From: Xanthomonas campestris pv. phormiicola
GTDB taxonomy: Bacteria > Pseudomonadota > Gammaproteobacteria > Xanthomonadales > Xanthomonadaceae
NCBI GenBank assembly: GCA_025666215.1
Contig: CP102593.1
Location: 1,377,001-1,441,000 of the forward strand
Length of the DNA: 64,000 bases
Reading direction: 5' to 3'
Shown here: positions 8,692 to 17,004 of the stretch, in pieces
Layout: every line of letters begins with the position of its first letter
Numbering within the stretch: position 1 is the first letter of the stretch
The notes under the pieces: model-generated
Told to the model about the DNA's origin: nothing
The model's input: the letters and a program-made list of their open reading frames with translations, nothing else
Database searches by the model: none
Translations under genes and position numbers: made by a program

Positions 8692-8741
8692 CCGAAGGGT
8701 CTCCTCGTCTCTCGCGCACAAGAAGCGAGGAGACCCTTCGG
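8692..8741. repeat. Perfect 16-bp inverted repeat
   Basis: CCGAAGGGTCTCCTCG at 8692-8707 is matched exactly by its reverse complement at 8726-8741, with an 18-nt loop. It lies in the 537-bp non-coding gap (8399-8935) between the methyltransferase and topB genes. Neither side has a T run. Confidence 0.7.
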
Positions 8742-8866
8742 ATCGAACGTAGATATCGCCGATCAACAGGGCGCGTATGGGCGACCGAACAGGAAAACAC
8801 CTTCATCCATCCGGCGGTAGGAGCCGCTGGACGCATGTCGTTTCAGAAGGCGGTGACATGTTGGGG

Positions 8867-8887
8867 TGCCCCGTCGGCGACGGGGCA
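8867..8887 (-). terminator. GC-rich hairpin downstream of topB
   Basis: TGCCCCGTC (8867-8875), loop GGC, GACGGGGCA (8879-8887): a perfect 9-bp stem 49 nt past the topB stop. No T tract, so a terminator role is likely but unproven. Confidence 0.5.
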
Positions 8888-8935
8888 ATGCCTGGCAACC
8901 GCTGGGAACGCGGTCGGGGCAGGATGTATGTGGCG

Positions 8936-10951
8936 TCAGGACGCCTTGGGGGCAGCGCGCTGCTTGCGGGCGGCGGTGCGCTTGGCACCGGGCGAAGCGA
9001 TCGCCACGGTGCCCTTGCACTCGGGGTAGCAGGGGCACGACCAGAAAGCGCCGGACTTGCCGGTACGCTGGCGGGTGGCCGTGCCGCACAGCGGACAGGC
9101 CGGCCCTTCAGGAACCTTGATGGTCAATGTGATGGAGCGATATTGCTGAACAATTTGCGCAATCCAGGCGGATTGTTTTTCGATGAACGTATCCAACGTC
9201 AACTGGCCGGCCTCGATCATGTCCAGTGCCTGTTCCCAGATCGCCGTGGTGCCGGGATCGGCAATGGCCGCCGGTACTGCATCGATCAGGGTGAACGCAG
9301 CATCCGACGCGCGAACGGACCGGCCTTTCTTCATCAGGTAGCTGCGGGTCAGCAAGCCATTGATGATGTTGGCGCGCGTAGCTTCGGTGCCAATACCGGT
9401 CGTGTCCTTGAGCTTCTGCTTCAGGCGCGGATCGGTAACGAGCTTTGCGACACCCTTCATCGCCTTGACCAACTCGCCCTGCGTATAGGGTTTAGGTGGT
9501 AGCGTCTTCAGCGCTTTGAGTTCGACTTGTGCGACATCGTAGCGGATGCCATCGGCCAGGGGTGGCAGAGTCTGGCTGCGCTGTGACTGCTCGTCGTCGT
9601 CGGAGCTCGACTCGCGGTGACCTAGCGCCAGATGCCAACCCGGTACGACAATCTGCTTGCCGGTCGCCTGCAATGATTGCCCTGCGCAGGTGAACAGCGC
9701 CACGGTTCGGTCGAATTCGTGATGAGGTAAGAACTGCGCCAGGTAGTGCGCCCGGATCAGACGGTAGACCGCTAACTCCTTCTCTGACATCGCCGAGAGT
9801 TTGGCGGGTTCGAGCGTCGGGATGATGCCGTGGTGCGCGGTGACCTTGCCATCGTTCCAGGCGCGCGAACGCTGACCACGGTCGAGCTTGGCGATGAGGG
9901 AACCCAAACTGGGATCGGTGGCGAGCAGCGCGTCGAATACGGTCGGTATCTCGGGGAGCATGCTCTCCGGCAGATAGCCTGAGTCGGAACGGGGATAGGT
10001 GGTGGCCTTATGCGTTTCGTAAAGCGCCTGCGCGATGTCCAACGTTTCCTGCACGTCCAGTCCCAACTGGCGGGAGCAGACCTCTTGCAGCGTGCCCAGG
10101 TCGAATGGCAGCGGTGGCGCTTCGCGGACGCGTTCGGTTTCGACGGATTGCACCAGCGCCTCACGGCCGGCACGCATGCGTTCTGCGGCTTGCTGCGCGA
10201 CGGGTTGCCGCAGGCATCGGCCTGCCTCGTCGGTGGCATCAACCGGCGGCACCCAACTCGCCGTGAACGATTGGCCTGCGCGAGACAACTCCACGTCGAT
10301 GGCCCAATACGGGACTGAGACGAAGCGCGCGATCTCACGGTCGCGATCCACTACCAGCCGCAACGTCGGCGTTTGTACACGGCCGACCGACAACACGCCC
10401 TGATACCCGGCCTGACGGCCAAGCACGGTGAACAAGCGGCTGAGGTTCATGCCAATCAGCCAGTCGGCTCGTGAACGGGCGAGTGCCGAGTGGTACATCG
10501 GCAGTGTTTCGCTTGAAGGGCGTAGCGCACTGAGCGCTTTGCGGATCGATGCGTCGTTGAGCGCCGACAACCACAGCCGTTGGATCTGACCGCGGTAGCC
10601 GCACAGATCGATAATCTCTCGGGCGATCATCTCGCCTTCGCGATCGGCGTCGGTGGCAATCACCACCTCGGTCGCTTGACCGACCAGCTGTTTAACGACC
10701 TTGAACTGCGTGGCGGTGGAGGCCTTGACCTCGCTGCGCCAGCGCTCGGGGAAAATGGGAAGCTGTTCGATGGACCAGCGTTTGTACTGTTCTCCGTAGG
10801 CTTCCGGCGGCGCGGCTTCGATCAGGTGTCCGATGCACCAAGTCACAACGATGCCGGAACCGTTGTAGCAGCCGGAGCCGCGTTGATTGGCACCCAGCAC
10901 ACGCGCGATGTCTTTACCCTGCGAAGGCTTCTCGCACAGATACACGCGCAT
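8936..10951 (-). CDS. topB: DNA topoisomerase III
   Basis: A 671-residue type IA topoisomerase that relaxes and decatenates DNA by passing single strands. The N-terminal Toprim domain starts MRVYLCEKPSQGKDIA and has the acidic triad motif DADREGE near residue 100. The central domain carries VGRVQTPTLRL and the catalytic-tyrosine segment TTYPRSDSGYLP (about 320-330). The C-terminus has a short zinc-finger-like cysteine cluster (CPLCGTATRQ then CPCYPEC). GGAGGCCAC precedes the ATG. Island-encoded TopB is a standard member of the ssb-topB module in PFGI-1/ICEclc-type elements, where it is thought to help process the circular or transferred form. This copy is intact. Confidence 0.95.
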   Translation of the reverse strand: MRVYLCEKPSQGKDIARVLGANQRGSGCYNGSGIVVTWCIGHLIEAAPPEAYGEQYKRWSIEQLPIFPERWRSEVKASTATQFKVVKQLVGQATEVVIATDADREGEMIAREIIDLCGYRGQIQRLWLSALNDASIRKALSALRPSSETLPMYHSALARSRADWLIGMNLSRLFTVLGRQAGYQGVLSVGRVQTPTLRLVVDRDREIARFVSVPYWAIDVELSRAGQSFTASWVPPVDATDEAGRCLRQPVAQQAAERMRAGREALVQSVETERVREAPPLPFDLGTLQEVCSRQLGLDVQETLDIAQALYETHKATTYPRSDSGYLPESMLPEIPTVFDALLATDPSLGSLIAKLDRGQRSRAWNDGKVTAHHGIIPTLEPAKLSAMSEKELAVYRLIRAHYLAQFLPHHEFDRTVALFTCAGQSLQATGKQIVVPGWHLALGHRESSSDDDEQSQRSQTLPPLADGIRYDVAQVELKALKTLPPKPYTQGELVKAMKGVAKLVTDPRLKQKLKDTTGIGTEATRANIINGLLTRSYLMKKGRSVRASDAAFTLIDAVPAAIADPGTTAIWEQALDMIEAGQLTLDTFIEKQSAWIAQIVQQYRSITLTIKVPEGPACPLCGTATRQRTGKSGAFWSCPCYPECKGTVAIASPGAKRTAARKQRAAPKAS

Positions 10952-11223
10952 GTGGCCTCCTTAATGACCAGCTTCTTGTCGGACAGACAACAAGATGCCT
11001 GCTGGGAAAAGGATCGGCAGTTAAAAAGCGGGACGTGGTGACGACCGCTTTGCGGGTTCGAATTCGTCCGACCCATGCCGGTCAGCGCGATCGCGCCGTG
11101 GGTCTGCGCCGTTTGGGAACCGGAATGCTGCTCACATCAGGCCGCCATTAGCTGCTGGCATATTGATCGTGCCGGAGCGCCTAAGCCTGCGGAAGGGAGT
11201 CCGCCTCTCTGCTGGGAGCAGTC

Positions 11224-12471
11224 ATGTCTACGAAAATGCTTGCATGTATTGTCTTCGTTCTAGCGCTGGCGGTTGCGAAAATTGGGTTCGCTGCGCCATC
11301 CGTTCCACCCCTGAACTCGTTGACTAGAGAACAAGCGCAAGCCGTGGATGCTGAGAAAATTGGTGCCATCATGGGCGTCAGTTCGAGTGAAGCGAGAAAT
11401 CGGTTGAAATTACAGGATGCGACGGTCGCGCTCAGCAAGTCGTTACGCGCCAAATATATCGACCGTCTGGCAGGCATCTATCGAGAGTGGTCGCCAACGC
11501 CGCGCTTTGTCGTTCGTCTGAAGGGCCAGCAATTGGAGCGGTCACGGTTCTATACATTCGATGGAAAGACCTTCGAGGTGTCATTTATTTCGGGAGCCGA
11601 GAATACGATCAGCGAACTACGCGAGGCCTTGCGCGCGAACCTGTCAGCGCTCGCAATGGCATTCCCGACGCTCCAAGCAACTCGCACCGATGAGAAGACC
11701 GGAGAGGTGGTGATTGACATAATGGCTGCTGACGCCAAGGGCGATGCGAATGCGCGCGCGCAGGCCATCCTCGGCGTACCCGCGCGTGTAGAGGTCGGTG
11801 ACATGCCGGGGCTGCTTGCGATCAGCGGAAGCGGTTCGCTCGACATCGGAGGCGTTGCTGGTGAATGCACGGGTGGCTTTGTTGTGTCAAACAGCGGAAA
11901 TACGATTCCTGGAATCGTTACTGCCGGCCATTGCCCCAACAACGCAACAACGGACTACATCACGCTTGATGCGAACTCGATCAATCTGACTTTAGTGGCC
12001 GAAGTCTGGAACGGATCGGAGGACCTCCAATGGTACAGGCCGACACAGTCCAGCGATTATTCCGAATTGGAAGCAACATTTTTCGCGACGGGTGCAGACA
12101 ACAGGACTGTCTATGGGGCCTTCTATCTGAGCGATACCAATGTTGGCGATGCTTTGTGCTTTTTCGGCCAATCGTCAGGTGATAACTGTGGCGTCGTTGA
12201 CGCGCTCGATTACAACCCGAATCTCCCGAATAACGGTTGTGGTGGTTACACCTGCGAAGCTGCATTCGTCTCGGTCGCAGCCCCGGCGTCGGATACCAAC
12301 TTCATATGCAACCCAGGCGACAGCGGCGCACCTGTATTTCGAGATAACTACGCCTACGGTATCTTGTCGGGTGGCGCCTTTAGTCAATCCACGGGCAAGT
12401 GCGCGCGCATCTTTTACACGCCCCTCGATAAGTTGGACGATCTCGGCATCCACGTCATGATCCCCTCCTGA
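11224..12471 (+). CDS. Secreted trypsin-like (S1) serine protease with pro-region
   Basis: The 415-residue protein starts with a signal peptide (MSTKMLACIVFVLALAVAK, then Ala-rich). A pro-region of about 160 residues follows, then a chymotrypsin-fold domain from about residue 195. The catalytic His is in TAGHC (His236) and the Ser in NPGDSGAPVF (Ser367); an Asp is available in SEDLQWY between them. Cysteines are paired around the Ser loop, as expected for an exported enzyme. The layout resembles alpha-lytic-protease relatives, whose pro-region acts as a folding chaperone. It lies on the opposite strand to the ICE backbone and is more AT-rich by eye, so it is probably cargo. Its substrate is not predictable. 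Confidence 0.85.
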   Translation: MSTKMLACIVFVLALAVAKIGFAAPSVPPLNSLTREQAQAVDAEKIGAIMGVSSSEARNRLKLQDATVALSKSLRAKYIDRLAGIYREWSPTPRFVVRLKGQQLERSRFYTFDGKTFEVSFISGAENTISELREALRANLSALAMAFPTLQATRTDEKTGEVVIDIMAADAKGDANARAQAILGVPARVEVGDMPGLLAISGSGSLDIGGVAGECTGGFVVSNSGNTIPGIVTAGHCPNNATTDYITLDANSINLTLVAEVWNGSEDLQWYRPTQSSDYSELEATFFATGADNRTVYGAFYLSDTNVGDALCFFGQSSGDNCGVVDALDYNPNLPNNGCGGYTCEAAFVSVAAPASDTNFICNPGDSGAPVFRDNYAYGILSGGAFSQSTGKCARIFYTPLDKLDDLGIHVMIPS

Positions 12472-12490
12472 GAAATGACGAATTTCTGCC

Positions 12491-12529
12491 ACAGCGACAT
12501 GTTCTAGCTCATCTAACTCATGTCGCTGT
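12491..12529 (+). terminator. Hairpin between protease and downstream gene
   Basis: ACAGCGACATG (12491-12501) and CATGTCGCTGT (12519-12529) form a perfect 11-bp stem. It follows the protease stop by 20 nt and is followed by only three T, so it may be a leaky terminator or attenuator. Confidence 0.5.
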
Positions 12530-12540
12530 TTGGGGTGGAA

Positions 12541-13032
12541 ATGAAATATCTGACGATCGCACTGCTGTTGATGACGGCGGGGACAAGTCACGCCGGCGGA
12601 TGTATCCGAACCGGGGATATCGATATGCTCTTGCCATTATCAGATGGCAGGGAGTTGCGGAAGATTTTCCCAACACTTCGCTACGCCAGCATTCCAGACA
12701 GGAGCAACGCGACCCTTCAGATTGGACAGGAGGACTGTGATGCACCTGACGTCGAACAGCGACGGGTGAGAGCGGAAAAACTGATAGGTCAACCCGTCAT
12801 CTTAATCCTCAACACTGACGATTTTGTTCTCATCCCTAGAGGCAACAACCAGATCATGCGGAAGATCGTAGACATCTTCCCCTCCGCGAAGTTGCGCGGG
12901 CAGAAAATTGACGAGGATGCGGAGGTGATCTTCATCGGCCCCCAGGATATCGATGCTCCAGACGTGGCTGAACGAAGAGCCAAGGTTGAGGAAATTCTCG
13001 GAAAGCCGGTTTACCTCCGACGGCTCCGCTAA
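12541..13032 (+). CDS. Small secreted protein with an internal duplication
   Basis: The 163-residue product begins with a clear signal peptide (MKYLTIALLLMTAGTSHAGG). I chose this ATG over one at 12520 because the earlier one lies inside the hairpin at 12491-12529. The mature protein contains two similar halves. QEDCDAPDVEQRRVRAEKL is echoed by PQDIDAPDVAERRAKVEEI, each followed by a GQPVILI/GKPVYLR strand and preceded by an LRKIFP/MRKIVDIFP-type segment. The family is unknown to me. Position right after the secreted protease suggests a related role, for example an inhibitor or a helper, but this is inference only. Confidence 0.65.
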   Translation: MKYLTIALLLMTAGTSHAGGCIRTGDIDMLLPLSDGRELRKIFPTLRYASIPDRSNATLQIGQEDCDAPDVEQRRVRAEKLIGQPVILILNTDDFVLIPRGNNQIMRKIVDIFPSAKLRGQKIDEDAEVIFIGPQDIDAPDVAERRAKVEEILGKPVYLRRLR

Positions 13033-13183
13033 TTTCGCGGTGAGCGATTGGAATTCAGTGGAACTCGCTGGTGCAATATTCCCGACATGTCGATTGCTGC
13101 GATGGCACAGATGCTCGCGGCGCGATTGGCTGGCGCATAGAGGGCGACTGTGAATTGCGGCAGTCGCCCTCGCAGATCTCCCA

Positions 13184-13582
13184 CTACTCGGCGTGTGGGT
13201 CGGGATCGGCCCCCGACGTCTTGGCACCGAGGTGCACCGACTCGATGCGATACGGCAGGATGCCGACACGACGGCTTTCGATCTTGAAGGTCACGCGCTC
13301 GTTCTCGTCGGCGTCCTCCCATTCGTCGCGCACGGTGCGGCCTTCGACCAGCACACGCATGCCCTTCTGGTAAAGGCTGGCCCAGCGCTCCGCATCACGG
13401 TGCCAGATCTCGACCGGAGCCCAGAAGCCGCCGCGATCCTCGTAGCCATCCTTTGTCGGGACAGGATTGTCGAAATAGACGTTCAGCCGCAGCAGCCTGC
13501 GGGGTTCTTCGTTCCCGTTGGGGAACGCCCGAAATTCCGGCGCAGAACCGATGTTGCCTTCGCCATAGAAATGCGTGCTCAT
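13184..13582 (-). CDS. ssb: Single-stranded DNA-binding protein
   Basis: A 132-residue OB-fold protein starting MSTHFYGEGNIGSAPEFRAF. The conserved N-terminal GNIG motif, the following strand LLRLNVYFDN and the GMRVLVEGRTVRDEW segment are typical of ICE-type SSB. The acidic tail is short (DPDPHAE) and lacks the DDIPF end of chromosomal SSB, as is usual for this group. GAAGGAG precedes the start, which overlaps the DUF3158 stop by 4 nt (13579-13582). In ICEclc the ssb gene is expressed in transfer-competent cells and protects single-stranded element DNA. Confidence 0.92.
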   Translation of the reverse strand: MSTHFYGEGNIGSAPEFRAFPNGNEEPRRLLRLNVYFDNPVPTKDGYEDRGGFWAPVEIWHRDAERWASLYQKGMRVLVEGRTVRDEWEDADENERVTFKIESRRVGILPYRIESVHLGAKTSGADPDPHAE

Positions 13583-14094
13583 GTGTGTGGCTCCTTCGGG
13601 TGGGTGGCGCGGGTACGCCGCTGGTGGATCGCCTCGGCCCGGGCCATCTTTTTGGCGCAGTCCAGGGCTTGGCGGGCGATGCTGTGGCAAAGGCTGATCT
13701 GCATGTTCAGCACGATGCGTTGGACCTCGATCGCATAGAGGTCGTTGATCAGCGATGGCGGTGTGGCAGGGCTGGAAAGCAATTCCTCCCACAACGCCAC
13801 GCCCATCGAAGAACGGTCTAGGTTGCGCCAGCGCAAGAAGGTCGTGCCTGCGCCAGTGGTCTGCTGGGCCAGCTGTACGGGAAGCAGATTGAACGGGTGA
13901 CTGCGTGCCTGCGCCAGAATCCGGCGCTGCGCCAGAGCAATGATGTCGTCGCGCAAGGCAGTGCATAGGCTGGCCCAGTCCTCCAGACTCCCATTACCTT
14001 TAAAAGGCTTCAAAAGGCCTTTTAGGTAGGCTGCATGTTCCAGTCGCTGGAAGTCCGCCTGTTCCAGTGCAGAGAATCGGATGGGACTGCTCAC
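13579..14094 (-). CDS. DUF3158 family ICE protein (InrR position)
   Basis: A 171-residue basic, helical protein (MSSPIRFSALEQADFQRLEH onward) of the DUF3158 family, found almost only on PFGI-1/ICEclc-type elements directly upstream of ssb. It overlaps both neighbours by 4 nt, so it is translationally coupled inside a three-gene operon. In ICEclc the gene in this position is, as I recall, inrR, needed for full integrase expression in transfer-competent cells. I have not compared the sequences, so the name is not assigned. No DNA-binding motif is obvious; no signal peptide or membrane segment. Confidence 0.85.
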   Translation of the reverse strand: MSSPIRFSALEQADFQRLEHAAYLKGLLKPFKGNGSLEDWASLCTALRDDIIALAQRRILAQARSHPFNLLPVQLAQQTTGAGTTFLRWRNLDRSSMGVALWEELLSSPATPPSLINDLYAIEVQRIVLNMQISLCHSIARQALDCAKKMARAEAIHQRRTRATHPKEPHT

Positions 14095-14912
14095 GCCGGC
14101 TCATCCTCGTCATCTGGTGCCTCTGCCGACGCTTCCGCGGCTTCAGTCGGCGCATCGATGTCGGTGTCGGTTGGCGCAGCAGCGAGCGCGGTCGACCGGC
14201 GGGATGTGGACGACAGCGGCGACCGACGCAACAGCGGTGGCGCGAAGCGCGATCGGTGGGTGCCTTCAAGCACATCCTGCGGCAGCGGTCCATATTTCTC
14301 GATCGCGTTGCGCGCCGCGGCATTGTTGGCGGCGAAATCGTCGCGTTTCGTGCCGGAGTACCGATACTGCTGTGCCAGCGAAAAGAGGCTACGCAGCGCG
14401 TGAGAGCCGTCGTTGAGCCAGCGCTCCAGCGTTGAACGGTCGATCAGGGCAGTGTGATGCGCCAGGATCAGGCGGCGGGCGAGATCGTCGTAGTCCGCCA
14501 ACAAGTACACGGCCATGAAGCCTAATTGCGAGGAGACAAACAGCGGCAGCTTGACCGGCTGCACGTTGAGGTTTTCGCCGATGGTGAGAGCAGGGGGAAC
14601 ATCCGCAAGCGCCTGGTCCACCTGTTCGCGCAGTGCTTGAAGTTGTTCTTTCGTTAAGTTGAGCTTGTCTTCGATCCGTAGCATCCACCAGTCCGAATAC
14701 GGATCGTCCTGCTCCGCGCCGCGCTTCAATTTATTCATGATCGCGACGAAGCCGTTCAAGCCGACGATGCCGGGCTTGTTTTCAGCGGGGGCTCGCCCAT
14801 GCCAGATCCGCGATGCGTGGTGGGTGTGCAGCGTCAGCGACATCGCGCTGCGCAGCGATCCAAGGTTCAGCTGCAGGGATTCCGTTTCGTTGACCATATC
14901 GACGACTCTCAT
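14091..14912 (-). CDS. PFL_4669 family ICE protein
   Basis: A 273-residue protein of the TIGR03761 (PFL_4669) family, a marker of SPI-7/PFGI-1-type elements. The body (residues 1-215) is mostly helical, with segments such as GLNGFVAIMNKL and YSDWWMLRIEDKL typical of the family. The last ~55 residues are low-complexity Ala/Thr/Glu/Asp and probably disordered. It opens the operon that continues through DUF3158 and ssb with 4-nt overlaps. The long upstream region 14913-15256 with paired palindromes is the likely promoter. Its molecular role is not known. Confidence 0.88.
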   Translation of the reverse strand: MRVVDMVNETESLQLNLGSLRSAMSLTLHTHHASRIWHGRAPAENKPGIVGLNGFVAIMNKLKRGAEQDDPYSDWWMLRIEDKLNLTKEQLQALREQVDQALADVPPALTIGENLNVQPVKLPLFVSSQLGFMAVYLLADYDDLARRLILAHHTALIDRSTLERWLNDGSHALRSLFSLAQQYRYSGTKRDDFAANNAAARNAIEKYGPLPQDVLEGTHRSRFAPPLLRRSPLSSTSRRSTALAAAPTDTDIDAPTEAAEASAEAPDDEDEPA

Positions 14913-15063
14913 TGATGAAGCGAGCCCGCAGCATCATCATTGACCGGAAGCCAGTCAGTCTTCAAACCGAATGCGGCGGCCGCCCGTTTTCGTGCGCTGC
15001 CGCAGTGCACGGTTCGGCTCCGCTGGCGCATAAAGGCGGTTTTCCGGAAGGCTGCGTGTTGCG

Positions 15064-15177
15064 CTATACCCCGGGTATAGGCCTCTATGGCGTTCGCTGG
15101 ACGCTATCTGTCCGCGAGAGGGTAAGGGGGGCTAGGGTGGTTGGAACACTGCGCCTACGCCTATACCCGGGGTATAG
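15064..15177. promoter_or_regulatory. Paired 17-bp palindromes upstream of the PFL_4669-ssb operon
   Basis: CTATACCCCGGGTATAG at 15064-15080 and its exact reverse complement at 15161-15177, 97 bp apart start to start. They lie inside the 344-bp non-coding gap 14913-15256, 152 bp upstream of the PFL_4669 start. Each is an 8-bp inverted repeat around one central base, the form of a dimeric operator. In ICEclc the corresponding stretch is, as I recall, the bistable promoter PinR. I found no further copy in the window. Confidence 0.6.
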
Positions 15178-15256
15178 ACCGCCATGGAACAGAGCGGACT
15201 TCGATTGGCGAAGACCGCATCACATGGTGCTGATGCTCGTCAGCGCCTGGACTTGT

Positions 15257-16432
15257 CTAGGACTGGCGGAGTAGCGCTTGAAGACGGGCGATGTGTTCCC
15301 GCGCGACCTCTGGATCAACTGATTGCCGGGGTGGTGCGGTTTCCTGATGAGTTGGTGGTGCTGGTGTTCTGTGTCCAGCCCAGGCGCGGAACTCGCCTCG
15401 GATGGCTTTCTGGATGATGCCGAACAGATATCCTGCGGGATTGCGCACCGTGCTCTGAGAGCAACGGGCGTTCCATTCGTCCAGAATTGCCTGGTGCAAA
15501 TCGCGATCTACCGGCTGCAGCGCCGCCAGTGCGCCCGATTGCTGCTCCGCTTTCAGTGCTTTGAATCGCTCGGGCAAATGCAGGTTGGCCCGCGCGGGCG
15601 GTACAGTACGTATTTCTTTTATATCTTCTTTACGTACAGTACGGTCCGTCTTCGGATTCCGAAGTGAGCCGGTTTCGCGGGGTTGCTTGCCTGCTTCGGA
15701 ATCCGAAGTCGGGCGTTCTTGATTCCGAAGAGGGTCTGCTGGCCTTTCTTCGGAATCGTGATTATCCCCAGCCTGTGGATAAGATGCGGTGTCCGTCCAG
15801 CCTTGCGCCGCCAATCGCTGCGACAGGACCTGCAGACGAGTTGGTAGTATCCCGCCACCCAGCTGGGGGTCATCGTTCATCTCTTTCAGCGAGTGCACGC
15901 CAACACGTTGGATCGATTTGCTGGCATGGGTAAGCGCCTGACTGACCAGCCCAAGATAATCTGGATCGAGCTGGATAGCCTCGTAGGGCGTCAACGGTTC
16001 ATCGTGCAGGACGTACAGGTTGCCCAAAATGCGGCCGGTGTCCGGATCTCTTCGGCGTCGCACCAAGCTAATCCAGCGAGCGAGACGCAGCAGCGTCAAG
16101 GCGCGAGCAACGGTCTCATGTGAGGCCCGCGCTGAGCATGGCATCGAAGCGAGCCAAGGGGCAAGTTGATCGTATGTCGGCAGGGCGGTGATGCCATCGT
16201 CATTCAGCAATAGCCGGAATACTTGCCAGGCATTGCGCTCAAGCGGCGTCAGACGGTTGTCCATCAACAGAGCGCGCGGCACGCTATCGTGGCGGTTGCC
16301 GCTGTATATGAAACCGTCCGTTTGCTTGGCTGTTGCGATCCCACCGGATTGTTGGTCCTGCATTCGCTGGAGGGTCTGATCGAAGAGCTCGCCTATGACA
16401 ACTGGACCGTTTGATCGGCGTGGGCCGGCCAT
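15257..16432 (-). CDS. STY4528-type ICE replication protein
   Basis: The product is 391 residues from the ATG at 16430-16432, 2 nt after the DUF2857 stop; a longer start at 16477 would overlap that gene. It matches the STY4528 pathogenicity-island replication family. An N-terminal winged-helix region (residues about 50-150: RLTPLERNAWQVFRLLL, then SHETVARALTLLRLARWI) is typical of plasmid initiators. A low-complexity charged linker follows, and a C-terminal helical segment ends in GIIQKAIRGEFRAW. It probably initiates replication of the excised circle, which such elements need for stable transfer. The linker is unusually rich in repeated NPK/RNP segments. Confidence 0.82.
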   Translation of the reverse strand: MAGPRRSNGPVVIGELFDQTLQRMQDQQSGGIATAKQTDGFIYSGNRHDSVPRALLMDNRLTPLERNAWQVFRLLLNDDGITALPTYDQLAPWLASMPCSARASHETVARALTLLRLARWISLVRRRRDPDTGRILGNLYVLHDEPLTPYEAIQLDPDYLGLVSQALTHASKSIQRVGVHSLKEMNDDPQLGGGILPTRLQVLSQRLAAQGWTDTASYPQAGDNHDSEERPADPLRNQERPTSDSEAGKQPRETGSLRNPKTDRTVRKEDIKEIRTVPPARANLHLPERFKALKAEQQSGALAALQPVDRDLHQAILDEWNARCSQSTVRNPAGYLFGIIQKAIRGEFRAWAGHRTPAPPTHQETAPPRQSVDPEVAREHIARLQALLRQS

Positions 16433-16434
16433 GG

Positions 16435-16998
16435 TCAAACCAGCCTTTCGCTGATCCATCCGCGAATGGCACTCCAAATCACCGAGATCGGAAGGTCCAT
16501 GGATTCGGCAAGGTCTGCAGCGATGGCGAGCATACCTGTCTCGTCAGCCAAGGATGTCCCGCGTTCTTTCACCGTAGCGGACCAACGGTTCCACAACTCC
16601 GCGTCCTGGACCTCCGTCAGGACAGGGTGTCGCCCCTTGCGCTTGGGGAGCCCGATGATGCTGCGCCGAAGGGCAATTTCCTGGTGCGTCAATCCGTAGA
16701 ACTTGCTGACGAGTTCCGTGCTTGCGCCCAGGCGTAACAGGCGGTCAATCTCTTCGATCTCCCTGGTGACGTCATCCACTTGATGGAGAAGGCGACGCAG
16801 CACATCGCGATTGATGGTTACCGAGCACCAGGAGACGTTCGCATTGGCCAACACACTGGCCATGGCCGGGTGTTTCAGCGCATCCAGGTCCTCATCATCA
16901 AAACCCATGGATTTTGCTCGGCGTAACTGACCGTTTCGTAGGTCGTGGAGTGCTTGCGCGATCACTGCCTGATTGAGAGGGTGGGGACCGGACATCAC
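16435..16998 (-). CDS. DUF2857 family ICE regulator
   Basis: A 187-residue basic protein, largely helical. Residues about 88-116 (RLLRLGASTELVSKFYGLTH) read like a helix-turn-helix and are followed by GLPKRKGRHPVL. DUF2857 proteins lie directly after parB on ICEs of this family. In ICEclc the parB-like gene and this small gene have, as I recall, been described as BisD and BisC, a FlhDC-like activator pair that switches on transfer competence. I treat that as a strong hint, not an identification. The gap to parB is 6 nt and to the replication gene 2 nt, so all are in one operon. Confidence 0.75.
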   Translation of the reverse strand: MMSGPHPLNQAVIAQALHDLRNGQLRRAKSMGFDDEDLDALKHPAMASVLANANVSWCSVTINRDVLRRLLHQVDDVTREIEEIDRLLRLGASTELVSKFYGLTHQEIALRRSIIGLPKRKGRHPVLTEVQDAELWNRWSATVKERGTSLADETGMLAIAADLAESMDLPISVIWSAIRGWISERLV

Positions 16999-17004
16999 GC
17001 GCCC

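Noticed and set aside
12520..12540. Earlier ATG start for the small secreted protein
   Set aside because: It lies in the right arm of the 12491-12529 hairpin and would put seven extra residues before a good signal peptide.
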